Below are positions 42,288 to 51,703 of a stretch of DNA of 64,000 nt, one piece after another (position 1 is the stretch's first letter; the number at the start of each line of letters is the position of its first letter). The notes beneath the pieces are model-generated. The model was given only the letters and a program-made list of their open reading frames with translations, had not been told where the DNA came from and did no database searches. This DNA comes from DT-110 sp964342305 (GTDB lineage: Bacteria > Bacteroidota > Bacteroidia > Chitinophagales > Saprospiraceae), in NCBI GenBank assembly GCA_964342305.1, contig CAYFGK010000009.1, positions 20,601 to 84,600 of the forward strand, read 5' to 3'. Both the position numbers and the translations under genes were made by a program.

Positions 42288-43238
42288 ATGACGCTCCAAC
42301 AACTCGAATACGCCCTCGCCCTAGCAAAACACGGCAGCTACAGCAAGGCAGCCAAATCGGTGGGCATAACCCAGCCGGCCATGAGTCTGCGGATCAAAAA
42401 GCTGGAGGAAGCAGTTGGCCTGGTGTTGTTCGACCGTTCCAAAAAACCAGTCACCCCTACCATTGAGGGTAAATTGTTCCTGGAAAAAACCCAAATGCTA
42501 CTGACCCAGGCTGAGCAGTTAAAGGATTTTGCCTTTGGTCTGCAGGAAGAGATCAGTGGTGAGATCAGCATTGGCATTATCCCTACTCTGGCTCCCTACC
42601 TGCTTCCGCTTTTTATCAGTGATCTGAACGAGCAGTTTGGAGACCTCAAAGTTCATATCAAGGAAATGCTCACCCTCGAAATCCTGGAGGGACTTCGCAC
42701 CGGCGAACTCCATGCCGGCATCATTTCCACCCCCATCAAAACAAAAACCAATCTGCTGGTAAAATCCTTGTTCTACGAACGTTTTTTACTTTTTGTATCG
42801 GAGGAGCATCCGCTCTACCACGAAGATAAAGTCCGGGTTGCCGATATTGCTACCGATGACTTATGGTTGTTAAAGGAGGGTAATTGCTTCCGGGATCAGG
42901 TCGACAATCTCTGTGAGATATCTCAGCGTCCCAATCGCCAGGATCTCTTTTTTTACGAAAGTAACAGTATCGAATCTCTTTGTCGCATCGTGGAATACAA
43001 GGGCGGGGTTACTTTTTTACCGGAATTAACAACCCTCCACCTCGGTAGCGAACGGGAAGATATGATCAAGGAATTAGCCGGCCCGCCCAGGGTGCGCGAG
43101 ATCAGTATGGTGCACCTGCCCAACGAAGTACGCTCTCACGTACTCGATGAGGTGGTAGCCGTCATTCAGCGAAATATTCCAACCCACATGATGCAGGTTG
43201 GAAATGCCCGGGCTATCGGCACTAATGTACAGGAATGA
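42288..43238 (+). CDS. oxyR: Hydrogen-peroxide-sensing LysR regulator OxyR
   Basis: 316 residues from ATG 42288 (MTLQQLEYALALAKHGSY). LysR winged helix at 1-60 and effector domain from ~90. Two cysteines, C200 and C209, in LLKEGNCFRDQVDNLCEI stand nine residues apart exactly as the redox pair C199/C208 of E. coli OxyR, with the flanking FRDQ conserved. It forms a disulfide under H2O2 and activates peroxide defence genes. Reading upstream to 42144 would cross its own operator and is rejected. Divergent from the ankyrin gene. Confidence 0.94.
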   Translation: MTLQQLEYALALAKHGSYSKAAKSVGITQPAMSLRIKKLEEAVGLVLFDRSKKPVTPTIEGKLFLEKTQMLLTQAEQLKDFAFGLQEEISGEISIGIIPTLAPYLLPLFISDLNEQFGDLKVHIKEMLTLEILEGLRTGELHAGIISTPIKTKTNLLVKSLFYERFLLFVSEEHPLYHEDKVRVADIATDDLWLLKEGNCFRDQVDNLCEISQRPNRQDLFFYESNSIESLCRIVEYKGGVTFLPELTTLHLGSEREDMIKELAGPPRVREISMVHLPNEVRSHVLDEVVAVIQRNIPTHMMQVGNARAIGTNVQE

Positions 43239-43242
43239 ACGA

Positions 43243-43272
43243 GGGGATTAAGAGCTTCTGCCCTTAATCCCC
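43243..43272 (+). terminator. Hairpin after oxyR
   Basis: GGGGATTAAG … CTTAATCCCC, perfect 10-bp stem four bases after the TGA. No T-run follows. Confidence 0.55.
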
Positions 43273-43335
43273 CGGTAAAGACGCCATGTATAGCGTCGGC
43301 AACAATGCATGGCATAGCTGCCGGTGCAAGGTGCT

Positions 43336-44004
43336 TTAATTATGGTAGGCCTGGTTATGTACCAGGGTAGCACCACAGGAGCTACAAGCCACCGCCGAGC
43401 CGGCACCACCTGCACATCCGTTCGAACAAGTATAGTGGTAAACACCCGCCGCATTCTGAGCGGGCTCAGGTGTCTGCGGGTTCGGCATGGTAACATTATT
43501 CATGATATTTCCCGCCGGTGGTGTCTGGGTAGTTGCCGCCGGTTGCGCGTGATACGCCTGGTTGTGGACCAGAGCCTTGCCACAGCTGGCGCACACGCCT
43601 TCGCTGGCAGCACCGCCTTCGTGACCGTCGGGACAAACGTAATGGAATACGCCGGCAGCTTGCCCGGCGCCATTCACTGCATTACTAATGGAGGGATTCG
43701 TCTGGTTGTTAACGTTGATCGGCTGATCGTGGTAGGCCTGGTTGTGAACCATTGCGGTGCCACAAACTGGACAATTCCCTTGTACATCACCACCACCGCC
43801 TTCGCAATTATTCGGGCAGGTATAGTGCATAACTGCACTGGTAGCAATGGCCTGATTCCCGGTACTGGCCTGGGAAAAAATATCACTGGCCGGACGTTCC
43901 GGCAGGGATTCACGGGCTGCCTCCCGCACATCGGAATCTTTCTCACTGCACCCCAGTACCATTACAGCCAGGGTCAGTAACATCATACATCTCTGCAAAT
44001 TCAT
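43336..44004 (-). CDS. Lipoprotein with three Cys/His-rich heavy-metal-binding-like repeats
   Basis: 222 residues. Lipobox VMVLGC (C19). Three repeats at ~60-92, 121-152 and 190-221, each of the form (Y/F)HYxC-x3-(C/H)-…-C-x2-CGxx(M/L)VHNQAYH, so each has three to four Cys plus two invariant His. The CPVCG/CASCG half recalls HMBD/YHS-type metal-binding modules (CPKCGM), with an added VHNQAYH tail. Linkers are Pro/Gln/Asn-rich. Probably binds Zn, Cu or another soft metal at the periplasmic or cell surface (inference). Confidence 0.75.
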   Translation of the reverse strand: MNLQRCMMLLTLAVMVLGCSEKDSDVREAARESLPERPASDIFSQASTGNQAIATSAVMHYTCPNNCEGGGGDVQGNCPVCGTAMVHNQAYHDQPINVNNQTNPSISNAVNGAGQAAGVFHYVCPDGHEGGAASEGVCASCGKALVHNQAYHAQPAATTQTPPAGNIMNNVTMPNPQTPEPAQNAAGVYHYTCSNGCAGGAGSAVACSSCGATLVHNQAYHN

Positions 44005-44079
44005 AGCTTGATTTGTTTTTGGCGATTGATTTCCCTTTAGCCTTTCGGCAAAAGGAACCTTCTCATTTTGGATATATTC

Positions 44080-44093
44080 GACCCGCGAGGGTC
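44080..44093. repeat. Short palindrome GACCC-GCGA-GGGTC
   Basis: GNRA-type loop in the gap between the metal-binding lipoprotein and rfbB. A mini-hairpin (44040-44053) lies just before it. Confidence 0.4.
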
Positions 44094-44181
44094 AGATGTA
44101 TGCCCCCCGTGGTCGTGATATGCCGCAAACATACGGAAATTGCTGGCTATCACCCAATAACCCGCGGCAATCACCTGTTAA

Positions 44182-45249
44182 TCAGCCGGCTTCCTGCTGA
44201 TATTGTTTCTGGTAATACTGTTGGTATTCCCCGGAAGTTACCCGCTCGATCCATTCGGTGTTTTCCAGATACCATTTTGCCGTAAGGCGCAATCCTTCAC
44301 GAGCCTGGACGGTAGGTTCCCAACCCAACTCATCCTTGATCTTGGTCGCGTCAATAGCATAGCGACGGTCGTGGCCTGGCCGGTCCTTTACGAAAGTGAT
44401 CAGTTCACGTGATGAGCCCTCAGGACGGTCCAGCAGCTCGTCCATCAGGTCACAAAGTTCATGGACCAGGTCGATGTTCTTCCATTCGTTATTACCGCCA
44501 ATGTTGTAGGTCTCTCCTACTTTACCCTGGTGAAAAACCCGGTCGATGGCGGAGGCGTGATCGCCAACCCAAAGCCAGTCGCGGGTATATTTTCCATCGC
44601 CGTAGATCGGCAGCGTCTTTTTGTGCCGGATATTATTGATCATCAAAGGCAGGAGCTTTTCGGGAAACTGGTAGGGACCGTAATTGTTGGAACAATTGCT
44701 CAGAACGACCGGCAGGCCAAAGGTGTGGTAATAAGCCCGGACCAGGTGGTCAGAGCTGGCCTTTGACGCCGAGTATGGGGAGCGTGGATCGTAGGCGGTA
44801 TCTTCGGTAAAAAGGCCAGTATCTCCCAGGGTACCGTACACCTCATCGGTCGATACGTGGTAGAAAAGCTTGCCTTCGTACGCTCCTTCCCACGCGGCAC
44901 GGGCGGCGTTGAGCAGGGTCACTGTACCTACGATATTCGTTTCGATAAACGCCATGGGATTGGAGATCGAGCGATCGACATGCGATTCGGCAGCCAGGTG
45001 GATCACCGAATCGATCTTGTAATCCCGGAAAAGGTCTTCCAGCAGTCCCATATCGAGGATGTCGCCCTTAATAAAAACGTAATTCGGGGCATTTTCTATG
45101 TCGCGCAAATTCTCCAAATTACCCGCATAAGTAAGCTTATCGAGATTGATGATTCGGTAATTTGGGTAGTTCTGTACCAGATGTCGGACCAGATGGGAGC
45201 CGATAAATCCGGCACCACCGGTAACTAGCACATTTTTAGTTGCTTCCAT
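44182..45249 (-). CDS. rfbB: dTDP-glucose 4,6-dehydratase
   Basis: 355 residues of the extended short-chain dehydrogenase family. Rossmann GGAGFIGSHLVRH (NAD+), STDEVYGTLGDTG with the catalytic Thr-Asp-Glu, and YSASKASSDHLVRAYYHTF with the Y-x3-K pair; NNYGPYQFPEKLLP and GDGKYTRDWLWVGDHASA are signatures of RmlB. It makes dTDP-4-keto-6-deoxyglucose for rhamnose and other O-antigen sugars. rmlA/C/D are not adjacent. Divergent from the outer-membrane gene that starts the waaA group. A near-match -7 box (TACCTTTA) lies upstream. Confidence 0.95.
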   Translation of the reverse strand: MEATKNVLVTGGAGFIGSHLVRHLVQNYPNYRIINLDKLTYAGNLENLRDIENAPNYVFIKGDILDMGLLEDLFRDYKIDSVIHLAAESHVDRSISNPMAFIETNIVGTVTLLNAARAAWEGAYEGKLFYHVSTDEVYGTLGDTGLFTEDTAYDPRSPYSASKASSDHLVRAYYHTFGLPVVLSNCSNNYGPYQFPEKLLPLMINNIRHKKTLPIYGDGKYTRDWLWVGDHASAIDRVFHQGKVGETYNIGGNNEWKNIDLVHELCDLMDELLDRPEGSSRELITFVKDRPGHDRRYAIDATKIKDELGWEPTVQAREGLRLTAKWYLENTEWIERVTSGEYQQYYQKQYQQEAG

Positions 45250-45348
45250 GTCAGCATTCTTTTACAGGCAGGAAAACCATCCGCCTAAAGGTATTAATTA
45301 GCGATTCAAACTTATGTTATTTCCAATTCTTTCCGCAAATTGCCGGCT

Positions 45349-46098
45349 ATGCGTTTATCAGCCTATTTGCTTTTCCTGGTTTTATTAACCGCTCAGAGCC
45401 AGGCACAAAACAGTCCCGTTAACACCGGGAATGCCATTTTGGTCCACGCCAGCTACGGGTATTTTCAGCCCGGAGGCGATCTGGCCGACCGTTTTGGCAG
45501 CAGCCTGAGTCCGGGCCTGCGTGCCGAATGGCAGTTCGAGGCCAGCCAGTGGTTTTCCGGACTGCACGGTACCTTTTTCTTTGGCAACCAGGTCAAGGAG
45601 GATGTCATCAGCGGGTTGCGCACCTCCGATGGCGGCATCGTGGGCAATGACCGCTCATTTGCGGACGTTCAATTACGTATGCGGGCCTGGATGACCACCA
45701 TATACGGTGGAAAAGTTATCCCGCTGGGTACGAGCGAGGCCCGGTCGGGTATACGTCTTGAATTGGGCCTGGGTTACTTCCGGCACAAAATACGCATACA
45801 GGACGATCCCTCCAGGGATGTAGCGCCTTTGTCGGCCAACTATAAGGAGGGATACGACCGGCTTTCCGGTGGTATGGCCCTTCAGCAGTCGATTGGCTAT
45901 CAGTATCTCTCAGCCGACGGCCGGATCAACTTTGCGATCAGTTTTGAATGCACACAGGCCCGTACCGAAGGATTACGCGGCTACCAATACGATCTGCGAG
46001 CCAATGATGCGGCCCGGCGCACGGATTTATTGTTCGGCCTGCGGGCCACCTGGATCCTTCCATTTTATGTAACTGAAGGAGAAGCTATTTATTATTAA
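45349..46098 (+). CDS. Putative outer-membrane beta-barrel protein
   Basis: 249 residues from ATG 45349. Signal peptide MRLSAYLLFLVLLTAQSQA-Q, then alternating aromatic/polar strands (ILVHASYGYFQPGGDL, GLRAEWQFEASQWFSGLHGTF, RLELGLGYFRHKIRI, INFAISFECTQA, DLLFGLRATWILPFYV) typical of an 8- to 12-strand barrel. No family recognised beyond that. Its TAA overlaps the waaA ATG (TAATG), so translation is coupled, linking it to LPS core assembly. Confidence 0.75.
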   Translation: MRLSAYLLFLVLLTAQSQAQNSPVNTGNAILVHASYGYFQPGGDLADRFGSSLSPGLRAEWQFEASQWFSGLHGTFFFGNQVKEDVISGLRTSDGGIVGNDRSFADVQLRMRAWMTTIYGGKVIPLGTSEARSGIRLELGLGYFRHKIRIQDDPSRDVAPLSANYKEGYDRLSGGMALQQSIGYQYLSADGRINFAISFECTQARTEGLRGYQYDLRANDAARRTDLLFGLRATWILPFYVTEGEAIYY

Positions 46099-47357
46099 TG
46101 CAAACGATTTATAACCTGAGTATTTTGGGTATGGTGCTGGGCTATCGCCTGGCCAGCCTGTTCCATGTTAAGGCCCGTAAATGGGTTCGCGGCCGCATCG
46201 GATGGGACGATCGCCTGTTCGAGGAGTTATACAACTGGCCTGAAAGCCGCCCTCGTTTGTGGATCCACTGTGCGTCGCTGGGCGAATTTGAGCAAGGACG
46301 CCCCCTGATCGAAGCTATCCGCGAGCAACACCCGGATTACCTGGTTATTCTCACTTTTTTCTCGCCCTCCGGCTACGAATTGCGAAAAAACTACGACGGG
46401 GCGGATCTGGTCTGTTACCTGCCCGCGGATATCCCGACCTCCGTGCGCCTGTTCCTCGATATTAGCCGTCCTGACCTGGTGGTTTTCGTGAAATACGAAT
46501 TCTGGTTCAACTACCTGAAGGAGGTACAGAGCCGGGAAATACCCCTTATTCTGATCTCAGCCCTCTTTCGTCCCGGCCAGGTATTTTTCCGCTGGTATGG
46601 TCGTTGGTTCCGCAATATTTTGGCCCGCTTTGATCACATTTTCACGCAACATCTGACCAGCAGTGAATTACTGGCCAGGTACGGGATCCCTTCGATCGTG
46701 GCGGGTGATACGCGGATCGACCGTGTACTTCAGATCGTTCAGCATGCCCGGGAATTTCCCGATATTGAAGAGTTTTGTGCACCCTATCCGTGCTTGGTAG
46801 CCGGCAGTTCCTGGCCGCCCGACGAGGACCTGTTGGAGTACTGGTGGGGCCACCGTCCCGACGGCTGTCCCTGGCGCATGATCATTGCCCCGCACGACAT
46901 TTCGGAGCATCACCTTCAGCAAATTGAAAAGCGATTTGGCCGCCGGGAGACGATCCGGTACTCCAGCCTGTCCGACCATTCCGGTCAGCGCATACTGATC
47001 ATTGATAACATTGGTATGCTTTCGGCCCTGTACCGGTATGCCCGCCTGGCCTATATTGGCGGCGGTTTCGGAGCGGGTATCCACAACACCCTGGAACCAA
47101 TCGCTCACGGAGTTCCGGTGCTCTTTGGACCTCGCTACCAAAAATTTGAGGAAGCCAGGGCGTTGGTCAAAACCGGTGGCGGACGCAGCGTGCACACCGG
47201 TGCTGAATTCACGAGGGCCATAAGGGATCTTCACCGTCCTGAAGAATATCCCAAAGCACAGGCAGCAACCCGCACTTATCTCGCACAAAACCAGGGCGCT
47301 ACGGATAAAATTATGGATGTCCTCTTTGAACAGGACCTGCTATCGCGCCGCTTTTAG
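46098..47357 (+). CDS. waaA: 3-deoxy-D-manno-octulosonic acid (Kdo) transferase
   Basis: 419 residues, GT30 family. Transfers Kdo from CMP-Kdo to the lipid A precursor at the inner membrane. N-terminal membrane anchor (IYNLSILGMVLGYRLASLF), acceptor-binding IHCASLGEFEQGRPLIEAI with the catalytic Glu, FVKYEFWFNYL, LVAGSSWPPDED, and the CMP-binding IGGGFGAGIHNTLEPIAHG. Normal length. Start overlaps the preceding barrel gene by one base; the heptose-kinase-like gene follows by 78 bp. Confidence 0.95.
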   Translation: MQTIYNLSILGMVLGYRLASLFHVKARKWVRGRIGWDDRLFEELYNWPESRPRLWIHCASLGEFEQGRPLIEAIREQHPDYLVILTFFSPSGYELRKNYDGADLVCYLPADIPTSVRLFLDISRPDLVVFVKYEFWFNYLKEVQSREIPLILISALFRPGQVFFRWYGRWFRNILARFDHIFTQHLTSSELLARYGIPSIVAGDTRIDRVLQIVQHAREFPDIEEFCAPYPCLVAGSSWPPDEDLLEYWWGHRPDGCPWRMIIAPHDISEHHLQQIEKRFGRRETIRYSSLSDHSGQRILIIDNIGMLSALYRYARLAYIGGGFGAGIHNTLEPIAHGVPVLFGPRYQKFEEARALVKTGGGRSVHTGAEFTRAIRDLHRPEEYPKAQAATRTYLAQNQGATDKIMDVLFEQDLLSRRF

Positions 47358-47435
47358 GAAGATTCGGGTTGGATTACCTATTTTTGCCGAAAGGCTGAGA
47401 AGCCATATTGACTGTTCTTGACCGATAATGCGCGT

Positions 47436-48431
47436 ATGGTACCCGTGACCTCTTTTTTCAATGCTTTTTCCAAAGTCAATGTACTAGTTGTAGGAGATGT
47501 GATGATCGACCGGTATCTGACCGGACAGGTCAGTCGTATCTCTCCCGAAGCCCCGGTGCCGGTGGTTCACCTGTCGAAGCGGGAAAACCGCCTGGGCGGA
47601 GCGGCGAATGTTGCCCTTAACCTGCGTGCCCTCGGAGCTACCCCCTATCTGTGCGGGATAGTCGGCCAAGACGAGAATGCCGACATTTTCACCGGATTGC
47701 TCCCGGAAAACGGGCTCAGCAACCGGGGTATCTTCCGTTCAGCGGAGCGGGTGACCACCGTCAAGACAAGGGTCTTGGCCAGTAACCAACACCTCCTGCG
47801 GGTAGACCAGGAGGATAATCATGACCTGACCGACGATGAAGCCCAGGCCTTTCTGGAGCACGTGCGTAACCTCATCGACCAACGCGACATCCACGTCATT
47901 CTCTTCCAGGATTACAATAAAGGAGTGCTGTCCCAGCGGGTGATCCACGAACTTATGCTGGAAGCCATTAAGCGGGACATTCCCACGGCCGTCGACCCTA
48001 AGGACAAAAATTTCTGGAGCTATAAACACGTCACCCTGTTCAAGCCAAACCTAAAAGAGATCAGGGCGCAGGTACCTATGGCGATAGAACCTACCCTGGA
48101 ATCACTGCGCGAAGCCAGTACCTACATCCAAAAGAAACTGGGAAATTCCAGTACCATCATTACCCTTTCGGAAAAAGGGTTGTATTACCGCCATGGGGAA
48201 GGCGACTCCATTGTCCCTACGCAGGAACGCTCAGTAGCCGATGTCTGCGGTGCCGGGGACACGGTGATCAGCATTGTAGCATTGGGACTTGCACTGAGTA
48301 TGCCCATGGATCAAATTGCCTTATTGGCCAATCTGGCGGGCGGTCAAGTGTGTGAACGAGTTGGGGTCGTCCCCGTTAATAAGGAGCAATTGCAACGTGA
48401 ATTCGACCAGCTAATGCAGCCATCGAAATAA
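47436..48431 (+). CDS. hldA: PfkB-family sugar kinase, D-glycero-beta-D-manno-heptose-7-phosphate kinase type
   Basis: 331 residues from ATG 47436. Ribokinase fold: VVGDVMIDRYLTGQVSRISPEAPVPV, where the PEAPVP motif marks RfaE/HldE domain I; GGAANVALNLRALGA; C-terminal DVCGAGDTVISIVAL with the catalytic Asp. It phosphorylates heptose-7-P at C1 for ADP-heptose synthesis. The nucleotidyltransferase half of HldE is absent, so it is a stand-alone kinase. Placement after waaA supports LPS core synthesis. A mini-hairpin motif (47391-47405) sits in the gap. Confidence 0.85.
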   Translation: MVPVTSFFNAFSKVNVLVVGDVMIDRYLTGQVSRISPEAPVPVVHLSKRENRLGGAANVALNLRALGATPYLCGIVGQDENADIFTGLLPENGLSNRGIFRSAERVTTVKTRVLASNQHLLRVDQEDNHDLTDDEAQAFLEHVRNLIDQRDIHVILFQDYNKGVLSQRVIHELMLEAIKRDIPTAVDPKDKNFWSYKHVTLFKPNLKEIRAQVPMAIEPTLESLREASTYIQKKLGNSSTIITLSEKGLYYRHGEGDSIVPTQERSVADVCGAGDTVISIVALGLALSMPMDQIALLANLAGGQVCERVGVVPVNKEQLQREFDQLMQPSK

Positions 48432-48616
48432 GTCAGGGTCTTTTTATGCGGAGGTACAGCTTAATGTCATTCAGCTTTCATCCGGCCAGATTTAAGAAAA
48501 TATTGTGAAAAAATACCTCTACCTTTCCCGCTATTTGATTGCATGAATTACCATTTATAGTGTTGTCCGTTCGAAATATAGAATGGAATCACGGACTTGA
48601 CCTTAAAAATGAGAAT

Positions 48617-50383
48617 ATGATCCGTAAGAACATTACACCCTTTTTGCTTGTCTTTGCGGCTGCGTTTGGAATAGCCCTTTCGGCTTCCGCTCAGTCCTCC
48701 CAACCATTTTTTACCGAAACGTTTCCCAGTCAGGCTGATTTTAATGCGAACTGGACATCAGGTGGTACGAACCCTGGTCCCGAATCCTGGGAATGGCTTA
48801 ACGACCCGAGTGGCTTATTCAACGGACAACCGGATTTCGCCTCCGAAACCGCCGATAATGGATTTGCCCGCTTTAACAGCGATGCCAATGGTGAAGCTAA
48901 CCACGATGTCACCCTGACGATCAATAACCCTATTGATTGCTCGAATCGTGACATGGTTTTCATCTCCGTACAGAACCAGTATGGCTACTTCTCCAATATC
49001 TCCGAAGCCCAGATCGGTATCAGCACCGATGGTGTAAATTTCGATTACATCACCATCCTGGAAGATGTTCGCGGCAATGATATTTCGGATCCGGTGCAGA
49101 TCGTGGAGGAAGACATTTCGGAGTTTGCTGCCAACGAAGCCCAGGTATTTATCCAGTTCCGCTGGATCGGCAACTTTGAGTACACCTGGTCGATCGATGA
49201 CATCAAACTTTTTGAGGAAGACCCACAGCTTCAGTTTGATCTGGCTCTGGAAACCCCGCTTATTCCTTTCAACTACGCCACCCCTCTTTCCCAGGCTGGT
49301 GAGTTCTTTTTCGGTCACGCCTACCGCAATAATGGTAGCCAAACGGCAGTGGATGTTACTACCACACTGGAAATCGAAGGGAATAACGGAGATACGCTAT
49401 CCACCACGGAGGCCTTACAAATGAGCTTTGCTCCTGATGCTGCCGACACGATAGGTTATACGGAAACCTTTATGCCTTCCGACACCGGAGTGTATACCTA
49501 CAGCTACACCCTCACCTCGGCTAACGAAGATGAAAGATCCTCTGACAACACCTATGCCGGCGACTTCCTCGTTACGGAAAACCTCTTTTCCAAGGATGAT
49601 GGCCGCGGTTTGGCGGCTACCCAACCGGCAACGATCGTTGACAATACCTGGGAGATCGGTAACTACTACGTGATCGAAAATCCCGGTCAGGTAGCCACCG
49701 ATGCCATCTTTTCCGTAGCCAGTGATGGTGGAACTTTACACCAAGGACAATCCGTCTCCATCCTGCTCTATCAGATCACCGATAATGGAGATACCGATTT
49801 TGACGATGATGATGTATCAGTCGTCGGTTTTGGATCGTATGAATTTACGGATGAGGTTAGCGGACAAGCTGTTAGTGCTCCTCTGTTAAATTTTGAAGGA
49901 GATACCTCTGTCGTTCTGGAAGAAGGCGCTGAATACCTGCTCATGGTTCAGTATACCCCCGACATGGCCGTGATGTACACCGGACTCCCCTATTTCTACG
50001 ACGTTGCTACCGTAGTTAAAAACGGGGACTGGTTCCTCGGAGGGTTTGGACCGGAAGTAACCGCCCTCGTTCGTATGCGCGTTGCGGACGAAGATGATGT
50101 TACCAGCATCAAGGAGCCGGCCCTGGCCGATAATAAGGTGCAGATCTTCCCCAATCCGGTTGATCGTGAACTCACCGTACAAATCGCGCTCGACGCAGTG
50201 TCAACCGAAGTACAGGTGGAAGTCATGGACGTGAATGGACGGCTGATCCGCCAACAGCAACTGGATCAGGTACAACAAGATCAGTTGCGGATTAATACCA
50301 GCCAGTTGAGTGAGGGTACCTATATGGTGCGCGTCCGTACGGCTGAAGGTGTTCGCACCGAGCGCTTTGTGGTACAGCATTAA
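48617..50383 (+). CDS. Secreted T9SS-sorted protein with N-terminal jelly-roll-like domain
   Basis: 588 residues from ATG 48617 (MIRKNITPFLLVFAAAFG…SASAQ). Residues ~30-200 resemble a MAM/discoidin-like beta sandwich seen in surface adhesins (FFTETFPSQADFNANW, IPIDCSN-like strand, IQFRWIGNFEYTWSIDDIKL). The middle (~205-490) looks like CARDB/Ig-type beta domains; the end (VQIFPNPVDRELTVQIA … VRVRTAEGVRTERFVVQH) is a type A T9SS sorting domain. Likely surface-attached or released. Reading back to 48539 is rejected because it would precede the signal peptide. Confidence 0.88.
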   Translation: MIRKNITPFLLVFAAAFGIALSASAQSSQPFFTETFPSQADFNANWTSGGTNPGPESWEWLNDPSGLFNGQPDFASETADNGFARFNSDANGEANHDVTLTINNPIDCSNRDMVFISVQNQYGYFSNISEAQIGISTDGVNFDYITILEDVRGNDISDPVQIVEEDISEFAANEAQVFIQFRWIGNFEYTWSIDDIKLFEEDPQLQFDLALETPLIPFNYATPLSQAGEFFFGHAYRNNGSQTAVDVTTTLEIEGNNGDTLSTTEALQMSFAPDAADTIGYTETFMPSDTGVYTYSYTLTSANEDERSSDNTYAGDFLVTENLFSKDDGRGLAATQPATIVDNTWEIGNYYVIENPGQVATDAIFSVASDGGTLHQGQSVSILLYQITDNGDTDFDDDDVSVVGFGSYEFTDEVSGQAVSAPLLNFEGDTSVVLEEGAEYLLMVQYTPDMAVMYTGLPYFYDVATVVKNGDWFLGGFGPEVTALVRMRVADEDDVTSIKEPALADNKVQIFPNPVDRELTVQIALDAVSTEVQVEVMDVNGRLIRQQQLDQVQQDQLRINTSQLSEGTYMVRVRTAEGVRTERFVVQH

Positions 50384-50390
50384 GAAAACC

Positions 50391-50500
50391 CATCCCCTTG
50401 CCCCTTCCCTTTGCAAAGGGAAGGGGTATCATTTTACAATTCTTTTTTTAAGTAAATACCTCCCTCCCTTTTCAAAGGGAGGGAATGAGGGAGGGTTTTC
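50391..50500. repeat. Paired purine/pyrimidine hairpins between convergent genes
   Basis: CCCCTTCCCTTTGCAAAGGG-type perfect palindrome (50401-50426) flanked by AAACCCATCCCC, then CCTCCCTTTTCAAAGGGAGG (~50462-50483) with GAGGGAGGG. Sister pair at 52444-52668. Together they probably terminate both convergent transcripts. Confidence 0.65.
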
Positions 50501-51233
50501 AGGGCAGACTATCCCAGATCCGTTTTACCTGCAAGTCCCCGAAACCGTAGATCGCCTCGGTCCGGCAGAATTCCTGGAACGCTTTCCCAAAATTATCTTT
50601 ACCATGCTCCTTCTGCAGCGCTTGTAATACGCGTTGGGGCCTTCCCGGTGAACCATCGGCCGGAAAGCGTTCGATATGGGCCGCTACGGCTGCGGGTAGC
50701 ATCGGCAGTATAGGTTGCAGAGCTACAGCCAATTGGATCATAGATGAAAAGTCCTGATGTTGATAGGCCGGCCACATGGTGGCCAGCGTCGATAAGTCAT
50801 CCCGATAGATCGGGACCGCATTTTTGTAAGCCGTCTGGAGTTCTTTGCCATTCATCCCACCGAAGCCCATCTGTAGATCGGCCGAAGGCGTTACCCAGTA
50901 AATATCCAGGTCGTAGGGCATAGCATCGAATATGGAAGCCACAAACCAGGCATTTACCTGACAAAACAGATCGTCCTCAAACCAAAGATAGACGGTTGCC
51001 CCTTCGGGAATAGTTCGCATGCGTTGGAATTCGCGAATCGTCTGTTCTGCGTAATCTGTTTCCTTGACCTGATAAGCCTGGGACATGTATTTCAGGCGCG
51101 TAGAGAAAATACCATCGAGGGAAACTCCGGTTACCGGCCCGTCGACCAGGCACTCCCTGGCCACCAATTTCCGACCGGGAATGGAGGAGGGAAACTGTTC
51201 GTGTAAAGCATCCCCGTTCAAGATATGGAACAT
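50499..51233 (-). CDS. DUF1835 domain protein
   Basis: 244 residues. Starts MFHILNGDALHEQFPSSIPG and continues LVARECLVDGPVTG, the DUF1835 opening; VYLWFEDDLFCQVNAWFVAS and later a 'PAYQHQDFSSMIQLA' stretch fit family members that pair DUF1835 with DUF3658-like ends. Function unknown; no signal peptide. Stop immediately abuts the purine/pyrimidine hairpins. Confidence 0.8.
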   Translation of the reverse strand: MFHILNGDALHEQFPSSIPGRKLVARECLVDGPVTGVSLDGIFSTRLKYMSQAYQVKETDYAEQTIREFQRMRTIPEGATVYLWFEDDLFCQVNAWFVASIFDAMPYDLDIYWVTPSADLQMGFGGMNGKELQTAYKNAVPIYRDDLSTLATMWPAYQHQDFSSMIQLAVALQPILPMLPAAVAAHIERFPADGSPGRPQRVLQALQKEHGKDNFGKAFQEFCRTEAIYGFGDLQVKRIWDSLP

Positions 51234-51451
51234 ACGTAGTTTTTCATCCCATCAGAAAATACTGCTACTTATCTTGACCGTAGGTGTAAGGAACCCATTC
51301 CAGTAAGTTTGCACGTGGGAACATTGATCGAATGATACCCCCAATCAACTCCACCCTCCGTGCAAGGGATTCAAACTCTGGCGGTAACGCAAAAGTACGA
51401 ACATTATATTCCAGATGTACGCATAAGCGGACTTTGGCCCTTATTTATATC

Positions 51452-51549
51452 AGGTTTGAGGTGTGAGGTGTGAGGTGTGAGGTAAGGTTAGAGGTTACCT
51501 CAAACCCCAAACCCCAAACCCCAAACCTCATACCTCATACCTCATACCT
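51452..51549. repeat. Inverted heptamer array (14 units)
   Basis: AGGTTTG, AGGTGTG x3, AGGTAAG, GTTAGAG, GTTACCT, CAAACCC x3, CAAACCT, CATACCT x3: forward heptamers followed by their reverse-complement type, in one unbroken 7-nt phase. It lies in the 470-bp gap upstream of the small lipoprotein; the rest of that gap shows no gene. Confidence 0.8.
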
Positions 51550-51703
51550 GTTAATAACGTTTACATACCTTTTACCCCGAATTTACCACACATCCAAAAG
51601 CGGACACCCGGTAAGTGGAACACGATCAATGAGTTATCGTAAAAATACCTGCGAGCCCCTCGAACCGACATCTGATAAAACCCTGAACTCAAACTATAAT
51701 CTC

